Part shown: positions 8,038 to 17,059 of the stretch, in pieces | Position numbering within the stretch: position 1 is the first letter of the stretch | How the letters are laid out: the number at the start of each line of letters is the position of its first letter | Source of the DNA: Candidatus Cardinium hertigii | GTDB taxonomy: Bacteria > Bacteroidota > Bacteroidia > Cytophagales_A > Amoebophilaceae | Assembly (NCBI RefSeq): GCF_003788695.1 | Contig: NZ_RARA01000024.1 | Coordinates: forward strand, 11,834 to 29,126 | Direction of reading: 5' to 3' | DNA length: 17,293 bases | The notes under the pieces: generated by a model | The model's database searches: none | What the model was told of the DNA's origin: nothing | Seen by the model: only the letters and a program-made list of their open reading frames with translations | Translations under genes and position numbers: made by a program

Positions 8038-8074
8038 AAAGAGCATTTGCAAATGGGTTCCGGGGGCTCTTTTT
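8038..8074 (+). terminator. Attenuator-like hairpin between rplL and rpoB
   Basis: AAAGAGC (8038-8044) pairs with GCTCTTT (8066-8072) around a 21-nt loop that itself contains ATTTGCAAAT. The 3' arm runs into a T5 stretch at 8070-8074. Just upstream, GGCA/TGCC at about 8001-8023 may form a second stem. The 229-bp rplL-rpoB spacer is where E. coli places a partial terminator that lowers rpoBC transcription relative to the ribosomal genes. A similar role here is inferred. The long loop makes it a weak terminator at best. Confidence 0.35.
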
Positions 8075-8191
8075 GAATAATACTTGTGCATTTGGCTCCT
8101 TTCAAGATTTTGCATAGGTAACTTAGTATAAGTTAAAGTGCTTCTCTTTCTTACTTCCTGTATGCATAAACTATAAACGGGTCCTATCTTA

Positions 8192-11100
8192 GTGAAGAAA
8201 AAACAATCTAGTAAGCAGAATGGCCATGTGTCTTCTGCTGATGCCTCTGCAAATTATACCGATTTGCTTGAAGTTCAAATAAAGTCTTTTAGAGACTTTT
8301 TTCAACTGGGTGTTAGTCCAGAAAATAGAATGAGTGAAGGGCTCTATAGGGTTTTTATGGAGCATTTCCCTATCGAAGATGCTAAACGTAACTATACGTT
8401 AGGGTTTATCGATTATAATCTAGAGCTGCCCCAATATACCCCACGAGAGTGCATTGACCGTGGGTTAACCTACGACGTTCCTTTGAAAGCCAAATTACGT
8501 TTGCTGCAAAATGATGAACAAACGGGCAAATATGAAGGAATGGAACAAGAGGTCTTTTTGGGTAACATTCCCTATATGACCGAACAAGGCTCTTTTATTT
8601 TAAATGGTGTGGAGCGGGTAGTTGTTTCCCAGGTACATAAATCGTCCGGTATTTTCTTTTTTGAAAATAAACACATTAGTGGATCCAACGTTTATTCTGC
8701 CAAGGTTGTGCCTGCCAAAGGTATTTGGATTGAGTTTTCTGTTGATATCAATTCCGTGATGTATATCTATGTAGATAGGAAAAAGAAAATTCCTATTACG
8801 ACTATGCTGCGTGCCATTGGGTATAGTAGCGATAAAGATATTCTGGATATATTTGGTCTTTCCGAAGAGGTGGAAGCCACTAGGGAAACGCTAGAAAGTC
8901 ATATGGGCCGTAAAATAGCTGCCCGGGTCTTGAAAAGTTGGGCAGAAGAGTTCATAGATGAAGAAACAGGTGAAGTGCTTCCCTATACCAGGCATGAAGT
9001 CCTTGTGGAACGTAATACCACATTAGATGAAGCATCTATAGAAATGGTATTATCGTCTGGTGTTAGTTCTGTTTTTTTGCATAAATCAGATGCTGTTTAT
9101 GCAGACTATAACGTTATTTATAATACGTTTAACAAAGACAGTGCCAATGATACAAAGGAAGCCATAGAGCAAATTTACCGCCAGTTACGTAATACAGAAG
9201 CGCCTGATTGGCAAATTGCACGTGACACGGTAGAAGGCCTGGTCTTTAGTAGCAAGCGGTATACCTTAGGGGAAGTTGGTCGCTATAGAATCAATAAAAA
9301 ATTACATTTGGATGTACCGATAAAAACTTGTGTCTTAACGCAAGAAGATATCATACAAATTATTCAGTATCTTATTAAAGTGGTGAATGGTAAAGCAGAA
9401 GTAGATGATATTGACCACTTAAGCAACCGCCGGGTACGTTCTGTTGGAGAGCAGCTTTATACACAATTTGGTGTAGGGCTTTCTCGTTTAGCCAGAACCA
9501 TTCGAGAAAGAATTAACGTTAGGGATAATGAAACCTTTAAACTTGCAGACCTTATTAATGCGCGTACGCTTTCCTCTGTTATCAATTCTTTCTTTGGAAT
9601 AAATCCGCTTTCCCAGTTGATTGATCAGGTCAATCCACTTGCAGAAATAACCCATAAGCGTCGTGTATCCGCTCTAGGGCCTGGTGGACTTTCGAGAGAT
9701 CGTGCTGGTTTTGAGGTACGAGACGTACACTATTCCCATTATGGCAGGTTGTGTACCATTGAAACACCTGAAGGTATGAATATTGGTTTGATCTCTTCAC
9801 TTTGTATGTATGCACGTATAAATCGTATGGGTTTTATTGAAACCCCCTATAGAAAAGTGGAGAAGGGTAAAGTTAACTTAAGTGGTGAGATTTGTTACCT
9901 CAATGCTGCAGAAGAAGAAGGGGCAAATTTTGCACCAGCTAGTATTCGCTTAGATGAGAAGGGAACCATCCTGGACGAACGCGTTAAAGTCCGAAATGGA
10001 GATGAGTATCCTTTGGTCAAACAAGATCAGATTGACTATATGGATATTTCTAGTAGTCAGATTGCTTCGGTTGCTGCTTCCTTGATTCCATTTTTGGAAC
10101 ATAATGATGCCAGTCGTGCGCTAATGGGATCTAACATGCAACGTCAAGCGGTGCCTTTGATTAGGCCAGATGTGCCAATTGTTTGTACAGGTGTGGAAAA
10201 AAGAGTTGCGAAGGAATTTAGGGGATTGCCTACTGCCGAAGGTAGCGGAGTGGTTACCTATGTAGATAGTAGAAAAATTACCATTCATTATGATCGTTCA
10301 GAGGAAGAGGCACTTGTGGCATTTTCTGATGCTTCCGTAAGCTATACCATTGATAAGTTTAGAGGTACCAATCGCAGTACTTGTATTAACTTATCCCCGA
10401 TGGTAGCCAAGGGAGATCTGGTACAAAAAGGTCAACTACTTTGCCAAGGATATGCTACTAAAAATGGAGAATTGGCACTTGGTAAAAATTTAAAAGTTGC
10501 TTTCTTATCCTGGAAAGGATATACCTTTGAAGATGGTATTGTTATTTCTGAGCGTGTGGTATATGATGATGTTTTTACTTCTATTCACATTAAAGAATTT
10601 GTTTTAGAAGTCAAGGATACTAAATTTGGTGCAGAGGAGCTGACCAATGAAATTCCAAATGTTAGTGAAGAAACCATTGGTAAATTAGATCCTAATGGCA
10701 TTATTAAAGTAGGAACAGAAGTCAAGGAAGGAGATATTTTGATTGGTAAAATCACCCCAAAAGGAGAAATAGATGTAACCCCAGAAGCCAGACTTTTAAA
10801 AGCTATTTTCGGCGATAAGGCAGGTGATGTAAAGAATACTTCATTAAGGGTTCCTCCTGGTATGGAAGGTATCGTTATAGATACTAAAATTTTCTCTAGT
10901 CCCGAAAAAAGCAAAGAAAGTAAGCTCAAAGTGAAAAAAGAACTAGACTTATTGAGAAAAGCACATGCTAGGACGTTGCTTACGTTACGTGAAACAGCTA
11001 TCCAAAAATTGGTAATGGTATTGGATGGGGTGGTTACAAATGGTATTTATCATCAGTTTGGTGATGAAATTATAGCAGAAGGGACACCATTTACCCCTGC

Positions 11101-12067
11101 ATTGATTGCCGAAAAACTCTTCCCTAAGAAAAATATTTACCGGGATGAATCGCTCTACCATCTTCCAGAAGAAGTTAACCTGATGGGTGATCTTTTGCTT
11201 AGTAATTGGACCCATGATGCACATAAAAATGAGCTGGTGCAGCATATTATAGGGAACTATACTAAAAAACGTACGGAATGTATTGTGCGTTTTAAGCGTG
11301 AAAAATTCACACTAGAAGCAGGCGATGGATTACCTAAAGGCGTTGTAAAGATAGCCAAAGTGTATATTGCAGAAAAAAGAAAGCTCAAGGTTGGCGATAA
11401 AATGTCTGGAAGGCATGGTAATAAAGGCATTGTTTGTAAAATAGTACCGCAAGAAGATATGCCCTTTTTGGCAGATGGTACAGCTGTAGATGTGGTATTG
11501 AGCCCGCTTGCATTGCCTTCTCGTATGAACTTAGGTCAATTATATGAAACCGTATTGGGGTGGGCTGGGTATACATTAGGCGAGCGTTATACCAATCCTA
11601 TTTTTGAAGGGATGGGTTTAGATGAGATTTCTTGTGAGCTTCAAAGAGCTGGCCTACCTGATTTTGGTAAAACAACTGTTTATGACGGTGGGACAGGTCT
11701 TCCATTTGAGCAAAAAGTTACCGTTGGGATAGTATATCTTCTTAAACTTGCCCATTTAGTAGATGATAAAATGCATGCCCGTTCCACGGGACCTTATTCT
11801 CTTATTACCCAGCAACCATTAGGAGGTAAAGCCCAATTTGGAGGACAAAGATTTGGTGAAATGGAAGTATGGGCGCTAGAAGCATATGGCGCAGCTTATA
11901 CATTACAAGAGATGCTCAATACCAAATCAGATGATGTAGTGGGTAGATCTAAAGCCTATGAAGCAATTGTTAAAGGTAACAATATTCCAAAGCCGAATTT
12001 GCCTGAATCATTTAATGTATTGATTCACGAGCTAAGGGGCTTAGGACTTGAAATTACATTGGTATAA
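8192..12067 (+). CDS. rpoB: DNA-directed RNA polymerase beta subunit
   Basis: RpoB forms half of the RNA polymerase active-site cleft. The 1291-aa product is full length for Bacteroidota. It begins at a GTG (8192) followed by a Lys-rich start, and the first conserved block is LEVQIKSFRDFFQLG. The rifampicin-pocket region lies at residues 471-495 and includes ITHKRRVSALGPGGL. The catalytic-region motif GDKMSGRHGNKG begins at residue 1068. The C-terminal clamp connection (SDDVVGRSKAYEAIVKG and beyond) is intact. Compared with E. coli, pocket positions differ at F514 (here Leu476), N518 (Val480), P560 (Thr522) and P567 (Met529), while D516, H526, R529 and S531 are kept. Its stop codon lies within an 8-bp repeat that flanks a mobile element, which separates it from rpoC. 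Confidence 0.98.
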   Translation: MKKKQSSKQNGHVSSADASANYTDLLEVQIKSFRDFFQLGVSPENRMSEGLYRVFMEHFPIEDAKRNYTLGFIDYNLELPQYTPRECIDRGLTYDVPLKAKLRLLQNDEQTGKYEGMEQEVFLGNIPYMTEQGSFILNGVERVVVSQVHKSSGIFFFENKHISGSNVYSAKVVPAKGIWIEFSVDINSVMYIYVDRKKKIPITTMLRAIGYSSDKDILDIFGLSEEVEATRETLESHMGRKIAARVLKSWAEEFIDEETGEVLPYTRHEVLVERNTTLDEASIEMVLSSGVSSVFLHKSDAVYADYNVIYNTFNKDSANDTKEAIEQIYRQLRNTEAPDWQIARDTVEGLVFSSKRYTLGEVGRYRINKKLHLDVPIKTCVLTQEDIIQIIQYLIKVVNGKAEVDDIDHLSNRRVRSVGEQLYTQFGVGLSRLARTIRERINVRDNETFKLADLINARTLSSVINSFFGINPLSQLIDQVNPLAEITHKRRVSALGPGGLSRDRAGFEVRDVHYSHYGRLCTIETPEGMNIGLISSLCMYARINRMGFIETPYRKVEKGKVNLSGEICYLNAAEEEGANFAPASIRLDEKGTILDERVKVRNGDEYPLVKQDQIDYMDISSSQIASVAASLIPFLEHNDASRALMGSNMQRQAVPLIRPDVPIVCTGVEKRVAKEFRGLPTAEGSGVVTYVDSRKITIHYDRSEEEALVAFSDASVSYTIDKFRGTNRSTCINLSPMVAKGDLVQKGQLLCQGYATKNGELALGKNLKVAFLSWKGYTFEDGIVISERVVYDDVFTSIHIKEFVLEVKDTKFGAEELTNEIPNVSEETIGKLDPNGIIKVGTEVKEGDILIGKITPKGEIDVTPEARLLKAIFGDKAGDVKNTSLRVPPGMEGIVIDTKIFSSPEKSKESKLKVKKELDLLRKAHARTLLTLRETAIQKLVMVLDGVVTNGIYHQFGDEIIAEGTPFTPALIAEKLFPKKNIYRDESLYHLPEEVNLMGDLLLSNWTHDAHKNELVQHIIGNYTKKRTECIVRFKREKFTLEAGDGLPKGVVKIAKVYIAEKRKLKVGDKMSGRHGNKGIVCKIVPQEDMPFLADGTAVDVVLSPLALPSRMNLGQLYETVLGWAGYTLGERYTNPIFEGMGLDEISCELQRAGLPDFGKTTVYDGGTGLPFEQKVTVGIVYLLKLAHLVDDKMHARSTGPYSLITQQPLGGKAQFGGQRFGEMEVWALEAYGAAYTLQEMLNTKSDDVVGRSKAYEAIVKGNNIPKPNLPESFNVLIHELRGLGLEITLV

Positions 12068-12071
12068 TATA
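12064..12071. repeat. Left target-site duplication ATAATATA
   Basis: The eight bases immediately left of the element at 12072-12520 are identical to the eight immediately right of it (12521-12528). This copy includes the rpoB TAA stop codon at 12065-12067. An exact 8-bp direct repeat abutting perfect inverted repeats is the signature of transposition, although the sequence is all A and T. Confidence 0.7.
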
Positions 12072-12184
12072 GTATCCGTTCAGTCATGTGGCCTATGCGT
12101 ATCCGTGTTCGTACCAATTAGAAATAGGTATTCGTTCAATCGTGTGACCTATCCGTATTTGTTCACGTTCGTACCTAGCAATAG
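12072..12184 (+). repeat. Left-end tandem duplication, 56 and 57 bp
   Basis: Units 12072-12127 and 12128-12184 align along their whole length with scattered substitutions and one short insertion. Shared blocks include GTAT-CGTTCA, TGTG-CCTAT-CGTAT and GTTCGTACC. The second unit gives an inner copy of the terminal inverted repeat (GTATTCGTTCA). Confidence 0.8.
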
Positions 12185-12212
12185 GTACAACAAATACAAG
12201 ATCATAAAAAAC

Positions 12213-12369
12213 GCGCCTTGAACAAAGCTGTGATTAGAAAATTTTAGTCTGAAAGCTGGTAGAAAATCAACTTGTTTAAGCCCAAGGCTGCAAGCCTGGG
12301 CGAGTTTTGATTTTCAGCTTTCAGGCTGAAATTTTCAACAGCTTTGTTCACCAGCGCTTGATTTTTTTT
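12213..12369 (+). terminator. Long hairpin followed by T8 run
   Basis: Arms of about 55 bp pair with few interruptions. From the outside in the pairs are GCGC (12213-12216 with 12354-12357), GAACAAAGCTGT (12220-12231 with 12338-12349), GAAAATTT, CTGAAAGCT, GAAAATCAA with TTGATTTTC, and an apical GCCC-AGGCT/AGCCT-GGGC around a GCA loop. The outer stem is followed by TTGA and eight Ts at 12362-12369. This has the shape of an intrinsic terminator, oriented to stop transcription leaving rpoB. It lies within the mobile element. Since rpoC must be expressed, either read-through is substantial or rpoC has its own promoter. Confidence 0.5.
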
Positions 12370-12370
12370 G

Positions 12371-12402
12371 GCTACTTTTTTTGATCAAGCAAAAAAAGTA
12401 GC
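12371..12402. repeat. AT-rich palindrome GCTACTTTTTTTG/CAAAAAAAGTAGC
   Basis: A perfect 13-bp inverted repeat (12371-12383 with 12390-12402) surrounds the loop ATCAAG. The same palindrome, one base pair shorter per arm, recurs at 16996-17025 after rpoC with the same flanks in reverse order. From memory, similar CTACTTTTT/AAAAAGTAG palindromes are scattered through intergenic regions of many Bacteroidota. Confidence 0.8.
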
Positions 12403-12450
12403 TTTAAAAGAAGTAGTTTTTAAAAAAAATGGATAAAATCATCAATAATC

Positions 12451-12520
12451 TATAAAATATGGCTACTACGCAAGTGAAAGGATACTATAAAATAAGGCTG
12501 CCACGCAGGTGAACGGATAC
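12451..12520 (-). repeat. Right-end tandem duplication, 2 x 35 bp
   Basis: Units 12451-12485 and 12486-12520 have the same length and differ at only a few positions. Both start TATAAAATA and end GGATAC. The outer unit carries the perfect 11-bp terminal inverted repeat and the inner one a near copy. On the minus strand they read GTATCCNTTCA-YYTGCGTRG, matching the left-end units and the start of the half copy at 16921. Confidence 0.85.
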
Positions 12521-12528
12521 ATAATATA
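12521..12528. repeat. Right target-site duplication ATAATATA
   Basis: This is the right-hand partner of the 8-bp direct repeat at 12064-12071. Together with the bases up to 12587 it would form the original 63-bp rpoB-rpoC spacer. The 59 bp between this repeat and the rpoC start contain no clear Shine-Dalgarno sequence and no convincing Bacteroidota promoter (TTTG at 12536-12539 lacks a good -7 partner). Confidence 0.7.
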
Positions 12529-12587
12529 TAGCGAATTTGTTTTAGCTTTTCATATCTCATAACATCTCGTGTAACAAGTTTAACCCT

Positions 12588-15500
12588 ATGAAGTTTAGAA
12601 AAAATAATTCACAATCCATTGAGTTTTCTGGTATTGTTGCCAGTCTTTCCTCTCCAGAGGTGATTTTGTCGCGTTCATCTGGAGAAGTTACCCTGCCAGA
12701 GACTATTAATTATAGAACTTACAAACCTGAAACAAAAGGATTGTTTTGTGAACGTATATTTGGTCCTGTAAAAGACTGGGAATGCCATTGTGGAAAATAC
12801 AAAGGCATTCGCTATAAAGGCATCGTATGTGATAGGTGTGGAGTCGAGATTGCTGAGAAAAAGCAACGTAGGGAACGCGTTGGGCATATTGAGCTAGTAG
12901 TTCCAGTAACCCATATTTGGTATTTTAGGGTATTGCCCAGTAAGATTAGTTATTTACTTGGCATACCTACTAAAAAAGTTGAACAAATTGTATACTATGA
13001 ACGGTATGTAGTGATCCAACCAGGTATCAAGCAGGAAAATGGGATAGCCGCTATGGATCTGTTATCTGAAGATGAATATCTTGATATTTTAGATCAATTG
13101 CCCCCAGAAAACCAGTTACTGAGCAACTCAGATCCCCATAAATTTATAGCTCAAATTGGTTCAGAAGCGATTGAGCGTATTATAAAAATGCTTGATTTAG
13201 AAAAACTTACCATTGAACTAAGGGAACAGTTGCTTAACGATACCTCTCAACAGCGTCGTTTGGAAATTGTAAAAAGGCTAAAAATTGTAGAGGGGTTTAG
13301 AGATACCAATAAACAAATAGAAAATCGTCCAGAGTGGATGGTGATGCGTATATTACCTGTTATCCCTCCCGAGCTGCGTCCACTTTTCTCTCTTGGAGGC
13401 GGTAAATTTGCTACTTCTGATTTAAATGATTTGTATCGCAGGGTTATTATCAGAAATAATAGGCTTAAAAGGCTATTGGATATTAAGGCACCTCAGATCA
13501 TCATACGCAATGAAATGCGTATGTTACAGGAAGCAGTAGACTCTTTGTTTGATAATTCTCGTAAAGTAAATTCTGTGGCTTCGGAAGGCATTCGACCTTT
13601 GAAATCCTTGTCAGATATGTTGAAAGGCAAGCAAGGCCGTTTTAGGCAGAATTTGCTAGGCAAACGAGTAGATTATTCTGGTAGATCTGTTATTGTAGTA
13701 GGGCCTGAGCTTTTATTGCATGAGTGCGGATTGCCTAAAGAAATGGCGCTTGAGCTCTTTATGCCTTTTATTATCCGCAGATTAATAGAACGCGGGGTAG
13801 CAGAAACGGTAAAAGCTGCTAAAAAACTCATTGAAGAAAAAGAACCTGTTATCTGGGATGTCTTGGAAAATGTACTGAAAGGGCATCCAGTATTACTCAA
13901 TCGAGCACCCACCCTTCATCGATTGGGTATACAGGCGTTTCAGCCTAAAATGATTGAGGGTAAAGCCATTCAATTGCATCCTTTGGTATGTACTGCTTTT
14001 AATGCTGATTTTGATGGTGACCAAATGGCTGTTCATGTTCCGCTTTGTCAAGAAGCTATTGCCGAGACTTCGTTGCTTATGTTAGCCTCTTGCAATGTGT
14101 TAAATCCTTCAAATGGAGTGCCTATTACCATTCCATCACGTGATATGATTTTGGGATTGCATTATTTGACCAAAGGCAGGCGTAGTACGCCGGATGATTG
14201 TGTATTGGGAGAGGGCATGTGTTTTTATGCTTCGCAAGAAGTGTTAATGGCATTGGCTCATGAAAAAATTTCTAAAAACGCCTATATTAAGCTTCGGATG
14301 GCTACAAAGCATGCAGATGGATCGACTGCACATACATTAATGGAAACTACAGTTGGCCGCGTAATATTCAATGAATATTGCCCGGATGGGATGGAATTTG
14401 TGAATGAAACGCTTAATGTTAGGAATATGCAACGCATTGTATCAGATATGTACAGCAAATTTGGTACGGTAGCTACCGTTAAATTTTTAGATAACATTAA
14501 AACATTGGGTTTTGAAGCAGCATTCAAAGCGGGAATGACCATTGGGTTAGATGATGTTAAAATACCAGCGACTAAAAGTTTACTTATTGCACAAGCCACT
14601 GAAGAGGTAGAATCGATTGGGGATAATTACATGCTAGGCTTGATAACCGATAATGAAAGGTATAACCAAGTTATTGACGTTTGGACCAGAACCAATACGC
14701 GTATTACCAATGAACTGATGGAGCAGCTGGAACAAGATCAACATTCCTTTAATTCTGTTTACATGATGATGAGTTCTGGCGCAAGGGGTTCCCGTGAGCA
14801 GGTTCGTCAATTAGGAGGAATGAAAGGGTTGATTACTAGGCCTAAAAAAAGCACACAAGGTGCAGTAGGAGAAATTATTGAACATCCCATTATTTCTAAT
14901 TTCCAAGAGGGGTTGAATGTAATTGAGTATTTTATTTCTACGCACGGTGCCAGAAAGGGGTTAGCCGATACCGCTTTAAAAACAGCGGATGCTGGATATT
15001 TAACCAGAAGATTAGTAGATGTATCGCAAGATTTAACCGTAATTATGGAAGATTGTGGTACCATCAAGGGCATTACTGTACAAGCTGTACAAGTTGAAAA
15101 TAGAGTGGTGGAATCGCTTGCAGAACGGGTATTGGGTCGTGTGGTTGTGGATGATGTAATTGATCCTAAAACAGGAGCATTATTGATCCATCGTGGTAGT
15201 GAAATTAATGAGCAAATGGCTTCCAAAATAGAAGCAGCTGGCATAGACGAGATATTTATACGTTCTGTGTTGACTTGTGATTTGTCTCAAGGGGTTTGTG
15301 TAAAATGTTATGGTAGAAATTTAGCTACCTGTAATACGGTATCAGTAGGTGAAGCGGTAGGCGTGATTGCTGCCCAATCTATTGGACAGCCTGGTACGCA
15401 GCTTACTATGAGAACTTTCCAAGTAGGGGGTATTGCTTCTAATATTGTAGTTGAGTCTAAGGTCAAAGCAAAGTATGCAGGTACTATACATTTTGAAGAA

Positions 15501-16898
15501 CTTATGGTTACCCACTATTCAGACGAAAATGGAGAAATGGTTGAAGTAGTCATGAGTCGTTCTTCTGAACTGAAGATTATAAATCCTATTACAAAAAAAA
15601 TATTAATGAGCACGCATATACCATATGGTGCACATCTTAAGGTAAAAAATAATCAACAAGTAAGCTATGATCAAGAACTTTACCATTGGGATCCTTACAA
15701 TGTGGTCTTGTTGGCTACTCAAGATGGGTTGGTCAGCTTCCTAGATCTTGAGGAAGGCATTACGTATCAGGAGGAGTTTGACGAGCAAACAGGTCGTAAG
15801 GCAAAGGTTATGATTGAGTCTAGGGATAAGACAAAGCATCCAAGTATTGTTTTACGCGATGTAAATAATAAAACAGTTGCTTCTTATTCGCTTCCTATTA
15901 AGGCCCAGCTGGCAGTAGAAATAGGGGATAAAGTCTACAAAGGAGAAGTGTTGGCTAAGGTTCCGCGTATCATTAATCAATCTCGTGACATTACCGGTGG
16001 TTTGCCGCGTGTCGTGGAGCTTTTTGAGGCTAGAAAACCTGCTAATACTGCTTTTATTAGTGAATTGAGTGGAATTGTTACCTATGGTGGCATTAAAAGA
16101 GGAAACAGGACCATTATTATTGAGTCCAAAGAAGGCATACAGGTTAAGTATATGATACCATTGTCTAAACATATCTTGGTTCAAGACAATGACTACGTTA
16201 AAGTAGGGGAGCTGATCACAGATGGAGCTGTAGCTGCTTCCGATCTTTTGGTAACCAAAGGGCCAGTAGTAGCGCAAGAATATATTTTAAATGAATTACA
16301 AAGCGTATATCGCTTACAAGGTGAGAAAATTAATAATAAACATATTGAAATCATCATTAAGCAAATGATGCGTAAGGTAGAAGTGATTGATCCAGGGGAT
16401 ACTACTTTATTGCACGGGCAAATTATTGATAAGGTTAAATTCTTTGAGGAGAATGATAGAATTCGTGATCAGTATATTATTATAGAGCTGGGGGATTCTA
16501 AATTATTTAAATTAGGGCAGTTTGTTCCCCATCGTAGGTTACTACAAGAAAATGAAAAACTGCAACAACAAGGATTGGCGGTTGTGCAGGCAAGAGTAGT
16601 AGAATTGGCTATTGCCCAGCCAAGGTTACAAGGTATAACCCAAACTTCTTTGGCCACGGAAAGCTTCTTGTCCGCAGCTTCTTTCCAAGAAACATCTAAA
16701 GTATTGAGTGATGCTGCTATTAGTGCTAAATATGACAAGTTAAAAGGGTTAAAAGAAAATATTATTGCCGGTCATTTGATTCCTGCCGGAACAGGTATGC
16801 AAAAATATAGAAAATTGGTAGTAACTTCTAAAAAAGAATATGATGCTTTGGTGGGTGCTAAAACCCATGTAGCAGAAGTTATGAGTGGTAATAACTAA
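12588..16898 (+). CDS. rpoC: DNA-directed RNA polymerase beta' subunit
   Basis: RpoC carries the catalytic magnesium of RNA polymerase. The 1436-aa product is full length for Bacteroidota. The N-terminal zinc ribbon has Cys66, Cys68, Cys81 and Cys84. The switch region [20 protein letters not shown] is at about residues 349-368. The active-site motif NADFDGD spans 472-478. The second zinc site is formed by Cys823, Cys897, Cys904 and Cys907, with the same spacing as in E. coli. The trigger-loop and bridge-helix region ([25 protein letters not shown]) follows. The C-terminal part is typical, with [12 protein letters not shown] at the end. The gene is separated from rpoB by a 449-bp mobile element and followed by an inverted half copy of it. 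Confidence 0.98.
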   Translation: MKFRKNNSQSIEFSGIVASLSSPEVILSRSSGEVTLPETINYRTYKPETKGLFCERIFGPVKDWECHCGKYKGIRYKGIVCDRCGVEIAEKKQRRERVGHIELVVPVTHIWYFRVLPSKISYLLGIPTKKVEQIVYYERYVVIQPGIKQENGIAAMDLLSEDEYLDILDQLPPENQLLSNSDPHKFIAQIGSEAIERIIKMLDLEKLTIELREQLLNDTSQQRRLEIVKRLKIVEGFRDTNKQIENRPEWMVMRILPVIPPELRPLFSLGGGKFATSDLNDLYRRVIIRNNRLKRLLDIKAPQIIIRNEMRMLQEAVDSLFDNSRKVNSVASEGIRPLKSLSDMLKGKQGRFRQNLLGKRVDYSGRSVIVVGPELLLHECGLPKEMALELFMPFIIRRLIERGVAETVKAAKKLIEEKEPVIWDVLENVLKGHPVLLNRAPTLHRLGIQAFQPKMIEGKAIQLHPLVCTAFNADFDGDQMAVHVPLCQEAIAETSLLMLASCNVLNPSNGVPITIPSRDMILGLHYLTKGRRSTPDDCVLGEGMCFYASQEVLMALAHEKISKNAYIKLRMATKHADGSTAHTLMETTVGRVIFNEYCPDGMEFVNETLNVRNMQRIVSDMYSKFGTVATVKFLDNIKTLGFEAAFKAGMTIGLDDVKIPATKSLLIAQATEEVESIGDNYMLGLITDNERYNQVIDVWTRTNTRITNELMEQLEQDQHSFNSVYMMMSSGARGSREQVRQLGGMKGLITRPKKSTQGAVGEIIEHPIISNFQEGLNVIEYFISTHGARKGLADTALKTADAGYLTRRLVDVSQDLTVIMEDCGTIKGITVQAVQVENRVVESLAERVLGRVVVDDVIDPKTGALLIHRGSEINEQMASKIEAAGIDEIFIRSVLTCDLSQGVCVKCYGRNLATCNTVSVGEAVGVIAAQSIGQPGTQLTMRTFQVGGIASNIVVESKVKAKYAGTIHFEELMVTHYSDENGEMVEVVMSRSSELKIINPITKKILMSTHIPYGAHLKVKNNQQVSYDQELYHWDPYNVVLLATQDGLVSFLDLEEGITYQEEFDEQTGRKAKVMIESRDKTKHPSIVLRDVNNKTVASYSLPIKAQLAVEIGDKVYKGEVLAKVPRIINQSRDITGGLPRVVELFEARKPANTAFISELSGIVTYGGIKRGNRTIIIESKEGIQVKYMIPLSKHILVQDNDYVKVGELITDGAVAASDLLVTKGPVVAQEYILNELQSVYRLQGEKINNKHIEIIIKQMMRKVEVIDPGDTTLLHGQIIDKVKFFEENDRIRDQYIIIELGDSKLFKLGQFVPHRRLLQENEKLQQQGLAVVQARVVELAIAQPRLQGITQTSLATESFLSAASFQETSKVLSDAAISAKYDKLKGLKENIIAGHLIPAGTGMQKYRKLVVTSKKEYDALVGAKTHVAEVMSGNN

Positions 16899-16920
16899 GG
16901 AGGTTTTAAATAAATTTAAT

Positions 16921-17043
16921 TATCCGTTCATTTGCGTGGCAGAAATATTTTGTAGATTATAGCGAAAAGCTACTTTTTAAAGCTACTTTTTTAAAGCTAC
17001 TTTTTTGATCAAGCAAAAAAGTAGCCAAAAAAAATCAAGCGCT
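16921..17043 (+). mobile_element. Half copy of the rpoB-rpoC spacer element, inverted
   Basis: This 123-bp stretch matches the right half of the 12072-12520 element read on the opposite strand. It starts TATCCGTTCA-TTTGCGTGGCAG and continues ATATTTTGTAGATTAT, AAAGCTACTTTTTT, the palindrome at 16996-17025 and CCAAAAAAAATCAAGCGCT. It stops exactly where the long hairpin of the full element begins. It has only one terminal-repeat unit, no second inverted repeat and no recognisable flanking duplication, so it is a truncated relic. It lies 23 bp after the rpoC stop and directly before the lipoprotein gene. Confidence 0.75.
16966..17006 (+). repeat. AAAGCTACTTTTTT tandem repeat, 3 copies
   Basis: Units of 13, 14 and 14 bp follow each other at 16966-16978, 16979-16992 and 16993-17006. 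The last unit supplies the left arm of the palindrome at 16996-17025. The corresponding part of the full element has only one good and one degenerate unit, so copy number differs between the two. Confidence 0.75.
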
Positions 17044-17059
17044 ATCTATATGCAAATAT

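Larger units (their letters stand above)
12072..12520. mobile_element. MITE-like non-autonomous element in the rpoB-rpoC spacer
   Basis: This 449-bp non-coding insertion has perfect 11-bp terminal inverted repeats, GTATCCGTTCA (12072-12082) and TGAACGGATAC (12510-12520). An 8-bp direct repeat, ATAATATA, flanks both sides. The left end is a degenerate tandem duplication of 56/57 bp and the right end a 35-bp duplication, so each end carries two copies of the terminal motif pointing inward. The core holds a long hairpin (12213-12357) and an A/T-rich palindrome (12371-12402). No transposase or other reading frame is present, so movement would need an enzyme supplied elsewhere. Excision with one direct-repeat copy would leave a 63-bp rpoB-rpoC spacer. 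A related half copy follows rpoC. I could not assign the element to a named family. Confidence 0.75.

Noticed and set aside
12072..12520. CRISPR array or riboswitch as the explanation of the rpoB-rpoC spacer repeats
   Set aside because: The repeats are adjacent or inverted with no regular spacers. The terminal inverted repeats and flanking 8-bp duplication fit a mobile element better.
16897..16904. AAGGAGGT right after the rpoC stop codon, a Shine-Dalgarno-like sequence
   Set aside because: No start codon lies within a suitable distance, and this genome does not use such sites elsewhere in the window.
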